Assembly: GCA_003225055.1 (NCBI GenBank)
Contig: QIAU01000156.1
Location: forward strand, 1 to 64,000
Reading direction: 5' to 3'
Source of the DNA: Acidobacteriota bacterium
Lineage (GTDB): Bacteria; Acidobacteriota; Terriglobia; Terriglobales; Acidobacteriaceae
DNA: 64,000 nt
A program made the translations under genes and the position numbers. The notes beneath the pieces are model-generated. The model saw nothing but the letters and a program-made list of their open reading frames with translations, was not told the origin of the DNA and made no database searches. Shown in pieces: positions 27,247-35,594 of the stretch (position 1 is the stretch's first letter; every line of letters starts with the position of its first letter).

Positions 27247-29484
27247 TTACGCAACTGCGTCAGGACGGTTGGTTTCGTGCTGGCTGTAGTACCCGTAGTA
27301 GTGGCGGAAGTCCGATGAACTGAGTTCGGCGGCGTTTAGCACGAAGCCAGTGAGGTGGGCATTGACCCTCAGAAGTAAATCCTGTGCGCGCAAGAATGCG
27401 TCCTTCACGATGTGACCGGAGCGAACAACCAGAATCACCGAATCGGCTTCGACCGACATGCGAACGGCATCTGTCAGCGGCAGCACCGGTGGAGTGTCCA
27501 CGATGATGTGATCGAATTGCCCGCGCCACCCCTCGAGCAGGTCCTTGAAACGGGCAACCAGCAATTCGGTATCTTCGGGCAGCGAGACTTTTCCTGCGGT
27601 CAGGATGAACAGATTGGGCAACTCGGCGCAACGGATCACGGCGTCTTCAAAGGGAGCGGAATTGCTGAGCAGCGCTGTCAGACCAATGGTGCTGGTCAGT
27701 TGCATGGCACGGTGGACACTGGGCCGGCGCAGATCCCCATCCACGAGCAGGACGCGCCTGCCCAATCGCGCCAGAGCAATGGCAGTGTTCATCGCTACCG
27801 TGGTCTTGCCTTCGGAGGGAAGCGCGCTGGTCATCATGATCACGGCCGGGGGAGTCGGGCGTGAAAGCAGGATCGAGGTCAGCAAAGCGCGGTACGATTC
27901 CGCCGCCGGCGATAATGGTTGCAAGAAACTCACCAACTCAGGTTTGGAGGCCGTCTGGGGGACGTTGCCTTCGACGAGCGACTGATTGGCGCTTCCTTCC
28001 AAGAGCGGCACGACGCCGAGCGCAGGCAGGGGCGACAAGATTTGCGCCTGCTCCAAGGTGCTAATCGGCTCGTGCATCTTCGCCAGGCCAAACGCCAGCA
28101 GTACACCCCCGACAAGTCCGAACCCAACCGAGAGCCCAAAGTTCCTGGGAACATTTGGCTCGGAGGGCCGCTTGGGTGGTTGCGCCGGATCAATGACGCG
28201 GAGGCCGCTCAACTTCAAGGTCGCTGAAATGCCCAATTCTTTCTGCTTCTCGAGCAGATCCTCGTAGAGCTTCCGATTGGTATCAACGTCCCGCTTCAGG
28301 ATGTTGTACTGGATCGCATTTGCGTTCAGTGTGTCAGCTGCCTGTTTCTGCGTTTCCAACGCATTGCGCAGCATGCGTTCACGCTCTAGCGCCATGCGAT
28401 ATTCATTGGTCATGCGTTCGCGGGTTCGCTTGACTTCGGAGCGAATGGACCTGCGCGTCTGGGCGAGCTGGTTGGAGAGTTCGCGAATTTTCGGATGGGT
28501 CGGGCCCAATTGAACTGAGGCCTGGGCAAGCTGCATCTGCAAGTCTGCCTCTTGGGCGCGCAGCTTGGTGACCAGGTTGTCCGGCTCCGATTTGGCAATC
28601 AACTCGGGTTGCGAGGATGGCGTCAATCGGTAGGTCGCCTCTTTCTGCATCCGATCGGCTTCTGCAGCCGTGAGTTCCTTGTTCAAGTCATCGAGTTTTG
28701 CCGTCACAATGTTCTGCTTGTCATCCAGACCAAAAATCCCATTTCGATTCTGATAATCAACTAACTTCTGCTGCGATTCTTCTACCTTAGCTTTCAGATC
28801 GGTCAGTTGATTCAAGAGGAACTGAGATAGCTGATTGCTCGCGTACAACTGACTCGAATAGTTTCGGTCGACGTACGCTTTCGTCACATAGTTCACGACG
28901 TCGGCTGCCAACCGCGGGTCAGTCGCGCGAAACTTAATCTCGATGAGACGCGTGCCTCTAACATTGGAAATGGCGAGATTTTTGTGAAAGGCCCGCACCA
29001 GGCTGTCTTCGTTACCTGGCTCTATCTTGCCGCCGTCGAACTTTCCGTTTTCGAGGTGAAGATCGTGGATGACCTGCGAAGCCAATCCATCGCTCTCGAG
29101 GATGCCGATCTGAGTGTTGATGGCCGCCCGCTCGTCGGCATCTTCCGGCAGTGACGAACCGGGGCCCTTGAACCCCAACACCCCGGCGCCCTCGTCCTCG
29201 CGGAAAAACAGCACTCTCCCGACTGCGTCGTAGCGTGGCTTCATCAGGAAAGAAGCGGTCATAACGGTTGAGACAACCATGACGGCAAATGCGGCGATAA
29301 TCTTCTTGCGGCTTCGGACGACGCGCCATAAGTTGCCGAGGAAGGTTTCCTCCAGCGCCTCTACCACCTTCTGGGTATAGCGGTTGGGGAGACCCGGCTT
29401 GAGGTTTGGCGGAGTCTGGACAAGGGTCTGGGCCGCGGAATCCGGTGCCGGTTCGCCGGTCAGTTCGAAATACCTGGTCATTGC
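27247..29484 (-). CDS. Wzc-like polysaccharide co-polymerase with tyrosine autokinase
   Basis: A 745-aa protein (ATG 29484 preferred; a TTG lies at 29508). It contains a Wzz domain with a first membrane helix IIAAFAVMVVSTVMTASFL near residue 45, a long coiled-coil periplasmic part, a GNVR-like segment and second helix near 430-460. The BY-kinase domain then shows Walker A MTSALPSEGKTTVAMN, Walker A' VLLVDGDLRRP and Walker B HIIVDTPPV. The C-terminus has a YYGYY tyrosine cluster, the usual autophosphorylation site. It controls chain length and gates export with Wza. The fused kinase is of the proteobacterial arrangement. Confidence 0.94.
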   Translation of the reverse strand, partial: AMTRYFELTGEPAPDSAAQTLVQTPPNLKPGLPNRYTQKVVEALEETFLGNLWRVVRSRKKIIAAFAVMVVSTVMTASFLMKPRYDAVGRVLFFREDEGAGVLGFKGPGSSLPEDADERAAINTQIGILESDGLASQVIHDLHLENGKFDGGKIEPGNEDSLVRAFHKNLAISNVRGTRLIEIKFRATDPRLAADVVNYVTKAYVDRNYSSQLYASNQLSQFLLNQLTDLKAKVEESQQKLVDYQNRNGIFGLDDKQNIVTAKLDDLNKELTAAEADRMQKEATYRLTPSSQPELIAKSEPDNLVTKLRAQEADLQMQLAQASVQLGPTHPKIRELSNQLAQTRRSIRSEVKRTRERMTNEYRMALERERMLRNALETQKQAADTLNANAIQYNILKRDVDTNRKLYEDLLEKQKELGISATLKLSGLRVIDPAQPPKRPSEPNVPRNFGLSVGFGLVGGVLLAFGLAKMHEPISTLEQAQILSPLPALGVVPLLEGSANQSLVEGNVPQTASKPELVSFLQPLSPAAESYRALLTSILLSRPTPPAVIMMTSALPSEGKTTVAMNTAIALARLGRRVLLVDGDLRRPSVHRAMQLTSTIGLTALLSNSAPFEDAVIRCAELPNLFILTAGKVSLPEDTELLVARFKDLLEGWRGQFDHIIVDTPPVLPLTDAVRMSVEADSVILVVRSGHIVKDAFLRAQDLLLRVNAHLTGFVLNAAELSSSDFRHYYGYYSQHETNRPDAVA

Positions 29485-29569
29485 TTCTCGTTGCGCGCTG
29501 GATGACAAGAGACTCTGGTTCTTCCTTCTGGGGGATTCAGGGCGCTGGTTTCGATGGCCGACCGCGAAA

Positions 29570-30121
29570 TCAAACCGGCACCACGTTGTAACCCTGCAAA
29601 CTGATCGACAGAGACCTCTCGATGGTTTCCACCGAAATTACTAAGCGCCTCTCGCCGTGGCAGTCGACTAATGTGCCTTCCACACCGTCGAGACACCCTC
29701 CGCAGATTCTCACCCGCTGGCCAACTTTTGGGAAAGAATGCAGCGCGAAGGGCACGTCGCATGCCAACAAAGTTCGAACCGCCTCGATTTGGCTGGCGGG
29801 AATCGCCTCGGCCTGCTTGTGCGGTCCAACAAACGCCAGCACTCCCCACACCTGCAGCACCGCTAACCGCACGGCTGGGCTTAGAGCGGTGGAGACAAAT
29901 ACATAGCCGGGAAATAGCGGGACTCGCACTATCTTGGAGCGATCTGTCCAACGATGTACTTGCGCCAGTAGTGGCAAGTAGCTGGCAATGCCTTTTTGCT
30001 CCAATTCGACTGCGACCTTCTTCTCATGCCTGGGACGCGTTTGCAGCGCGTACCAGTGAGCTTGCCCCAAAGCTGCGGCCGGCATGAGCCCCGGTACCGA
30101 TATTTGTCCTATGCTACTCAT
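29570..30121 (-). CDS. NusG-like specialised antiterminator (RfaH/UpxY type)
   Basis: A 183-aa protein. The frame is open to 30448 but the ATG at 30121 starts the domain correctly. The NGN domain begins at HWYALQTRPRHEKKVAVELEQKG, with PLFPGYVFVST near 72. The KOW motif is GQRVRICGGCLDGVEGTLV near 135-153. NusG paralogues at the head of long polysaccharide operons keep RNA polymerase elongating through them. Its position as first gene before a roughly 30-kb minus-strand run fits that role. The housekeeping nusG would lie in a secE/rplK context, which is absent here. Confidence 0.9.
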   Translation of the reverse strand: MSSIGQISVPGLMPAAALGQAHWYALQTRPRHEKKVAVELEQKGIASYLPLLAQVHRWTDRSKIVRVPLFPGYVFVSTALSPAVRLAVLQVWGVLAFVGPHKQAEAIPASQIEAVRTLLACDVPFALHSFPKVGQRVRICGGCLDGVEGTLVDCHGERRLVISVETIERSLSISLQGYNVVPV

Positions 30122-30706
30122 AGCTTCGCCCTCTGACTCCCATTCGACAGTTCTTCCGGATTCAACCGACTTTCCCCAAGTTTGCCGCCCCACCAGGAAC
30201 TGGGGGCAGTTTGCCGTCTCTCCCCGGCGTTGAAGCGCTACCGTAGGCCGCCTGGAACTCGTTCCCGAATAGTGCCAAAGAGCCCCGCGATCGGCATACC
30301 CTTGGGCACCAAGATGTAGGCGCCGATGTTGGTTTGTGTCACATCGGGCCTGACCGGTTCCGAGTTGACGATCAACACTCTCACACGAATCCCCTGACTT
30401 CGGGTGTAGGTTTCTTGGGTTCGCCGTGAAGCCTGGCTGTTGCTTCACAATTTCTCGCTCACGAGAAACTTAGCGGGTGTCGCACGGCTTCACAATCCGG
30501 TAAGTTCCTTATCACCGGCCCCGCAAATCCTGACTTCCCTGTCCGGTTAATACCGTACAGTGAATATCCGAGGAGCGAGGATCTTCTGGCTGCGTGTCGA
30601 GGCCGACCCGCAGCAAACGGTTCGACTGATTTCCATGATCAATCTCCGGTCTCTCACATCCCCTGCGAGCGCAAGACCCGGACAATTGCGGGGGGCCCGG
30701 TATTCG
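30122..30706. other. 585-bp leader/control region of the polysaccharide operon
   Basis: No convincing gene is present. It separates the response regulator from the NusG-like gene, both on the minus strand, and is the likely promoter and leader of the long operon. It carries the inverted repeats described separately at 30426-30493. A 48-codon minus-strand frame (GTG at 30384, stop at 30238) was seen but is too weak to call as a gene. Confidence 0.5.
30426..30493. promoter_or_regulatory. Cluster of inverted repeats (candidate operator)
   Basis: gtgaagc (30426-30432) and gcttcac (30442-30448) form an inverted repeat with a 9-nt spacer. A perfect palindrome follows, tttctcg (30451-30457), loop ctca, cgagaaa (30462-30468). 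A third gcttcac half-site lies at 30487-30493, about four helical turns from the second. The arrangement lies upstream of the NusG-like gene and just downstream of a NarL-type regulator gene, so a regulator-binding site or a leader RNA structure is plausible. No experimental consensus is known to me. Confidence 0.5.
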
Positions 30707-31339
30707 TTATGGCACGATGAGGCCCCGGCGAATGGCATATCGAACTAAGCCAGCGGTTTGATGAATGTTGAGCTTGGTCATGATTCGTGCCCGGTGGGTT
30801 TCGGCCGTCTTGACACTGATCTTGAGCAAAGCAGCAACTTGCTTTGTACTTTGACCTTCGGCAATCAACTGCACCACTCGCCGCTCTCTTGGGCTGAGGG
30901 GATCGGGGCTAAGGTCAACTTTGGTCTGGTAGGCGTCCATCAAGGCCCGTGAAGCCTCCGGGCTGAGAAAGGTTCCGCCTCGTGAGACCTCGCGCAGGGC
31001 CCGGACCAGATCTTCAGCTGCGTGAGTTTTCAGCAAGAACCCTTTTGCACCGGCGCTAAGGGCACGCAAGACATAGTGGGTTTCGGCGTGCATCGTGAGC
31101 AGGATAGTCTTGGTTTTCGGGGAAACCCGCTTCATTTCCTGGGCTGCGTCGAGCCCGTTGAGAACGGGCATGGCCACATCCAACACGGCCACGTCGGGCC
31201 GCTGCTCGGCAGCCAGCCTGAGTGCCTGCTCCCCATCGCCGGCCTCGTCGATGACCTGGAAGCCTTCACCATCCAGAAGCGCTTTCAAGGCTTGACGAAC
31301 CATCTGGTGATCATCCGCAAGGAGAACACGAATCGGCAT
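30707..31339 (-). CDS. NarL/FixJ-type response regulator
   Basis: A 210-aa two-domain regulator. The receiver has the acidic pair in VLLADDHQMVRQAL, phosphoacceptor D54 in VAVLDVAMPVLNG, Thr in ILLTMHAET and Lys in GFLLKTHAAEDLV. The LuxR-type HTH starts near 147 (LSPRERRVVQLIAEGQSTKQVA...LLKISVKTAETH). No histidine kinase gene is adjacent. Its position immediately upstream of the operon leader makes it the best candidate regulator of polysaccharide synthesis. Its own promoter should lie in 31340-31950. Confidence 0.94.
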   Translation of the reverse strand: MPIRVLLADDHQMVRQALKALLDGEGFQVIDEAGDGEQALRLAAEQRPDVAVLDVAMPVLNGLDAAQEMKRVSPKTKTILLTMHAETHYVLRALSAGAKGFLLKTHAAEDLVRALREVSRGGTFLSPEASRALMDAYQTKVDLSPDPLSPRERRVVQLIAEGQSTKQVAALLKISVKTAETHRARIMTKLNIHQTAGLVRYAIRRGLIVP

Positions 31340-31952
31340 CTTAATTATGTGGCTTCCTCAGGAGGAACTTGTTTGCACCGTGCCCTCTGCCGGAGGCTGC
31401 CGAGATGTCCAGATAGCCGCCCGCAACTTCATTGCGCCCTTCGAAAGAGAAAGGGATTTTGGACAAAAGTGGAACCAGAGACACAAACAGCCCCCGCCTA
31501 GTTCTGCACCGTTTCCGCGCATAACCTTGTCAGTCCAAGACTTGGTTGGGTGTAGGTCAGGACATTCTCCGCCTGCAAACTATGTCAGGGTGGGTGACAA
31601 CTACCTTGTGTACAGGAATTTGAGCGACTGGCTGGCACACTCACGGGCCACGCTGCTTCTTAGGTATGAAGCGCTCCCGGCACTTGAGATCGGCCTACCT
31701 AAACCGATCTGCGGCATTCCCGTACACCCTCTCCCCCCCATGCGTGGAAGGACAAGCGCATCGTAGCTTAACTCAGCTCTGAGTCCATTGGGCGATTTCT
31801 GTAGCCGAGTAGGGGAAATCCTGTACTGTTCAAGCCGTTCTAATTGCGGCGCGAAGATGTGCGGAGTTCACAAAAAATGCCAGCCGCTTACAACTTGTTT
31901 GTGGACGAGCATAATAAAATAAAAGGTGTAAGGTGGGTTTCGAGCTCCCAAT
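31340..31952. other. 613-bp non-coding stretch between two regulators
   Basis: I see no supportable gene. The plus-strand frame at 31347-31766 has no family features and its codon use looks like noise. The part near the receiver-only gene (31895-31935) is AT-rich. It probably contains the promoter of the NarL-type regulator. Confidence 0.5.
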
Positions 31953-32348
31953 TTAACAGGCGAAGCCCCTTGTACATCCAGCACCGCCGCCCGCCTCCTT
32001 AATCGCGCCCACCAGTTCGGAGATGCCGCCGACATCCTTGGAAACCACGGCCCATACTCCGGCGGCATGAGCAACCGCCGAGAGTTGCTCAGATGCAAAC
32101 ATCGTGAACATTAGGATGGCACATTCGGGTGCGATCTCTGCTATACGGCGCGCGGCTTCAACCCCGTTCATAACCGGCATCGCATAATCGAGCAGCACCA
32201 CGTCTGGTTTTAAGCGGCGAGCCATCTCGATGGCCGCTTGTCCATTATCCACTTCACCACAGACAGTCCAGTCCTTGTTCAGTTCGAGGCACATTCGAAG
32301 CGCCGTTCGCACCTGCAGACTATCATCGACGATGAGAATCCGTGTCAT
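31953..32348 (-). CDS. Receiver-only response regulator
   Basis: The start is placed at ATG 32348 (MTRILIVDDS), giving 131 aa; the open frame to 32414 adds unrelated residues. The receiver is complete: DD at residues 8-9, D54 in VVLLDYAMPVMNG, Thr in LMFTMFAS and Lys in VVSKDVGGISELV. There is no output domain; the protein ends soon after the fifth helix with a GAGCTRGFAC tail. It may act as a stand-alone signalling or phosphate-sink protein, or be a NarL-type regulator that lost its HTH. It lies divergent to the diguanylate cyclase gene. Confidence 0.88.
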   Translation of the reverse strand: MTRILIVDDSLQVRTALRMCLELNKDWTVCGEVDNGQAAIEMARRLKPDVVLLDYAMPVMNGVEAARRIAEIAPECAILMFTMFASEQLSAVAHAAGVWAVVSKDVGGISELVGAIKEAGGGAGCTRGFAC

Positions 32349-32382
32349 GGTGCGGGAGGTTAGAAGCGCGGTGTTCACGGTC

Positions 32383-32553
32383 TTAATCAGCTTTCGTAAG
32401 GAAGTACCGGTCACAAATCCGGTTCGCTACATCCCAAACGCTCTCCCGCGAGCTGAACAAGAGGCGTGATGCGATCATCGAAACGAGCGCATCCAAGGTT
32501 TCTGATTCCTGGCTGGTAGCTTCAAGACTGCTACTCCGATCGGGTGACGGCAT
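32383..32553 (-). CDS. Possible 56-aa protein upstream of the receiver-only regulator
   Basis: An ATG at 32553, preceded by GGGAG at a suitable distance, opens a 56-codon frame ending in TAA at 32383, 34 bases before the regulator start. The product begins MPSPDRSSSLEAT and continues with a helical segment LDALVSMIASRLLFSSRESV. No homologous family is recognised. The good ribosome site and the orientation support it; the small size and lack of homology weaken it. It could be a partner or leader peptide of the regulator. Confidence 0.35.
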   Translation of the reverse strand: MPSPDRSSSLEATSQESETLDALVSMIASRLLFSSRESVWDVANRICDRYFLTKAD

Positions 32554-32860
32554 GGCATAACTCCCGGCAAAAGAAGTGGCCTCGAAAGGCTGTTTTCCTG
32601 CGACTGCCGGCGTTGATTGTCCCCGGCCGGGCAGGTGGGGTTCAATACAGCTGATTACCGATTACTAAAGTCCAGTGAACGGCATCGTCCGTTAGGTCAA
32701 GGTGGTACTAGAGACGCTCATTCTGTGCGGAGTTATGGGCCAGCGCCTCAAACCGCGAACAGCCCTGGCACGGTTGATGTCCATGGTTTCTCGAAATCCC
32801 AATTCATTACCTTCGTACCCATGCTCTTAAGAACTGCACGCGTTACACTTTCTCAGAAAA
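32554..32860. other. Divergent promoter region
   Basis: About 300 bases between the divergent 56-aa/receiver genes and the diguanylate cyclase gene. No gene, RNA or repeat was recognised. Promoters for both directions should be here. Confidence 0.4.
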
Positions 32861-33682
32861 ATGCAACGGACTCCGGAAGGCCTACTCGCTCGCCTTACTC
32901 CCCAGCTCTCGCGACTGGAGAAGCGCGACTGGGAATTGTGGGTCATTGTGTCTGCGACCGGCATACTTGTCAGCCTGGGTTTGCTGGCCCTGGTGCTGCC
33001 GGCCGCGTTTATGAAAAACGACAACATTCACTTTGAAATCAACGTGTCCCGCCCCTTGGCCCTGGGTCTGGTAGCATTGATCGCCCTGCTCAATACCTAT
33101 CTGGTTAGCCGCAGGCTGGAAATCCGCCGCGTCCGAGAAGAACTCATCTCCACCACCCTGCAACAGCAGCTCATTGAACAGCAGTCCTTCACCGACCCCC
33201 TGACCGAGATTTACAATCGCCGCTCTCTCGATGAAATCGCCGGCCGTTTCATCAGTCATGCAAGACGACTGGGAAATCCATTAACGTTCTTGATGATCGA
33301 CGTGAACAACTTCAAGCAGGTAAACACTCGGTTCGGCCATCTCACTGGAGACACCGTCCTGGCAGAGTTTGCCGGTCTCCTGAAGGCTTGCATTCGTGGA
33401 TCGGACGCAGCCATTCGCTATGGAGGCGACGAGTTCCTCATTATGCTGGCCGATACCACTGCCAGCGGATCAGAAAAAGTAATCGAGCGGATTACGAAGC
33501 AACTGGCGGATTGGAATATGGCCGGTCACTTGAGAGGGTTTCAACTAGGTGCGAGTATCGGAATCGCGGAATGGCACGATGGCGAAGGCCTCGATGAGGT
33601 GCTCGATGCCGCCGATCGAAAAATGTACCGGCAAAAAACGCTGCACTCTGAGCCCGCATCGTTCGATCCTATCGAACGATGA
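32861..33682 (+). CDS. Membrane-bound diguanylate cyclase (GGDEF)
   Basis: A 273-aa protein with two membrane helices (WVIVSATGILVSLGLLALVL near 27-46; LALGLVALIALLNTYLV near 66-82), a coiled linker, and a GGDEF domain from about 108. The active site RYGGDEF at 186-192 is intact and the inhibitory I-site RGSD sits at 179-182 with normal spacing, so activity and product inhibition are both expected. The short periplasmic loop leaves little room for ligand binding. Cyclic di-GMP commonly controls exopolysaccharide output, so closeness to the EPS locus is functionally suggestive. Confidence 0.94.
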   Translation: MQRTPEGLLARLTPQLSRLEKRDWELWVIVSATGILVSLGLLALVLPAAFMKNDNIHFEINVSRPLALGLVALIALLNTYLVSRRLEIRRVREELISTTLQQQLIEQQSFTDPLTEIYNRRSLDEIAGRFISHARRLGNPLTFLMIDVNNFKQVNTRFGHLTGDTVLAEFAGLLKACIRGSDAAIRYGGDEFLIMLADTTASGSEKVIERITKQLADWNMAGHLRGFQLGASIGIAEWHDGEGLDEVLDAADRKMYRQKTLHSEPASFDPIER

Positions 33683-33894
33683 TAAGAATCAAATTAGAGC
33701 AGCGATTGGAAAAGTGGTCTCCAGCCCGACGTTCGCCACCATTACCCTTGTCGTCTGCGGGAATTTGATGCCTACCGGTGATATTGGGGAAACCTGCGCT
33801 CTGGCATGTGCTGACACAAACCTTAATCGGTAAAAGCTTCTGTCCGGTCGAACCTTCTTCCAGGTGGTTCAATCGGAAAAATGGAATCATCCGC

Positions 33895-34245
33895 TCATGC
33901 TGCAATCAAACCAACTACAATACCCGCCGGAATACCGGCAGAATCGGCGAGTCTTTGCACGTCGGATTCTGAAAAATGTGAAGCGGCAGCGAATCGTCGC
34001 CATCGTGACTCTGGCATGAGTTGATTCGTAGCTAAGGCGTCCGCTTCTCGTTCTTTCCGATTTCCGCTGCCATCCTCCAAGAAAACGTCGCGTTTCCCAG
34101 CCTCGTGATGCCAAAGTGATACCGACAACCGGAGGCGCGAGTAAATCTCATCCGTCTGGGCGGGTATATCGGTGGGGCCGAAGATGGGGCCGAAGAAGAT
34201 GGGGCCCCTTGTTTTCGGCTGTACTATCCTGAGCAGCTGAGACAC
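33895..34245 (-). pseudogene. Remnant of an ImmA/IrrE (HigA-type antitoxin) protein
   Basis: The frame carries recognisable pieces of a zinc-peptidase-like antitoxin C-terminal domain. TDEIYSRLRLSVSLWHHEAG is followed directly by KRDVFLEDGSG, then READALATNQLMPESRW and SAGIPAGIVVG. In intact relatives HEAG is followed by a second His and a short hydrophobic stretch before the KRDVFLED-like segment. Those residues are missing here, the last part is cut by a stop, and no N-terminal XRE helix-turn-helix precedes it. The first 25 codons come from a short GC-rich tandem repeat. I read this as a decayed toxin-antitoxin remnant, with no toxin gene nearby. Confidence 0.6.
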
Positions 34246-34289
34246 GTGGAATTACAAAGGTTCTCGCGAACGGAGTCACTTCTTCCGAT

Positions 34290-35594
34290 CTAATTAAACC
34301 TGGTCACTTTCCAGAGTGAAATGACGGCCGCGCTGAACAGTGCCAGGCCGGCCAGGACCAATACCTCGGTCATCGTCCAGTTCAACTTCAGGGCAGGCCA
34401 GCGCGCCAGGCTTCCCGTCCAGACGAAAATCGCAGTCGCCATTGCAACCAGCATCCAGTCCAGCCGACTTCTCTTCTTGGTGATGTTGTCCGCCTTGCCT
34501 TCCAAACCTGACGAAACAAACTGCCTATCGATTCTGTATCGCTTTTGCTCGCGATCGGCCGCCGCACGCCATTTCTGGTATTCCGATTTCCCCGCAACCG
34601 AAAACGCGATTGCGGCCAGGCCGCAGGTCATGAGTATGGATCCATATACGGCGGTCATAACCGCCGTCTGACTCCAACCATGAAATTCTCTGAAGGCGAC
34701 CGCGCCCCAGAGCAATCCCCAAAGCTGGTTGGAATTGGAGAGCGGAATGCCTCTGCTTACGCCGATGTATTTCACTGCATACTGCTGGAAGATGTCGCCT
34801 AAAACCCAGACAAATCCCGCCATCAGCAGCCAGAACAACAAATGGTACGCGGTGGTAACCTGCTGCCAGAACCTGGCGAGTCCGCCCAGGTAGCGCACCG
34901 CCAACACAGTCATCATGCCCAGTTCACCCACCGTGAAGAAAGACACAAAGGACAGCGGGTTCATGCCCGACAAATAAGCCTTCCGATAAGGGATGTACAT
35001 CGTTCCCCACAGTACTCCGGCGCCCAGCGCGGCCACGATGCCCTGAGTGGCCGCCTGCGACGAGATCTGGTTTGCCGACACGCGCGCCAGCATCATGCCA
35101 CCAACAAACATCAGGGTCGCGCCTCCGCCGACCGCCATCCACCTTGCCCAGCCTGCGTCCCGCAGCTCGTGAAAGAAAACGACACCCCATACGATTCCGA
35201 TAAGCGCATTGGTATTCCAAAGCGGAAAGGCCAGGCTCAGGCCCAGGTCGCGGATTGCGAAAATAGTCAGCGTATTTGCGACGCACCACAAAAAGCCCGC
35301 GAGAATGGCCCAGATTACCAGGTGCGGTGCCTTTAAAATGTCGGCCCGGATTCCGGAGGTTCCGCGGGCCACAGCGGGCAGGCTCCACCGGCCAAGAAAC
35401 ACGCCGAGCACCATCATGAACGAAATCAGGAAGGGAGAAAGTCCGGCAGACACAAGTTTGGTCGGCACCTCGGCCGCGCCCAGCCACGCTCCCGCTGCTA
35501 GGCCGCAAACTACACCCAGCCGCCGCAGCGCACGGATGCGTCCGGGAAGATCCGCTCTAGGGCCCGGAATGTTCGCCGTAGTTAGCTGACCCAT
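34290..35594 (-). CDS. GRP/DMT-type sugar permease
   Basis: A 434-aa protein with about ten membrane segments in two similar halves. Half one has SLAFPLWNTNALIGIVWGVVFFHEL near 125-149, half two has GIPLSNSNQLWGLLWGAVAF near 290. These paired motifs are typical of the glucose/rhamnose (GRP, RhaT) permeases of the drug/metabolite superfamily. A 50-residue soluble loop (KSEYQKWRAAADREQKRY...) precedes the last two helices, which is longer than usual. The substrate is unknown; a sugar or sugar acid is likely. Confidence 0.85.
   Translation of the reverse strand: MGQLTTANIPGPRADLPGRIRALRRLGVVCGLAAGAWLGAAEVPTKLVSAGLSPFLISFMMVLGVFLGRWSLPAVARGTSGIRADILKAPHLVIWAILAGFLWCVANTLTIFAIRDLGLSLAFPLWNTNALIGIVWGVVFFHELRDAGWARWMAVGGGATLMFVGGMMLARVSANQISSQAATQGIVAALGAGVLWGTMYIPYRKAYLSGMNPLSFVSFFTVGELGMMTVLAVRYLGGLARFWQQVTTAYHLLFWLLMAGFVWVLGDIFQQYAVKYIGVSRGIPLSNSNQLWGLLWGAVAFREFHGWSQTAVMTAVYGSILMTCGLAAIAFSVAGKSEYQKWRAAADREQKRYRIDRQFVSSGLEGKADNITKKRSRLDWMLVAMATAIFVWTGSLARWPALKLNWTMTEVLVLAGLALFSAAVISLWKVTRFN

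Noticed and set aside
1-30121. Exosortase/PEP-CTERM (XrtA) type locus
   Set aside because: asnB, Wza and Wzc-like genes recall XrtA clusters, but there is no exosortase gene, no PEP-CTERM tail and no PrsK/PrsR pair in the window.
30238-30384. 48-codon minus-strand frame starting MRVLIVNSEPVR (GTG start)
   Set aside because: No ribosome site and no family match. The start only superficially resembles a receiver domain.
31347-31766. 139-aa plus-strand frame between the two regulators
   Set aside because: Antisense-like residues, no ribosome site, no family. Treated as non-coding.
34268-34283. tcttccgatct resembling the end of an Illumina adapter
   Set aside because: Only 11 bases match and the flanking bases do not continue the adapter, so chance is the simplest explanation. 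Read coverage across 34250-34300 would settle it.
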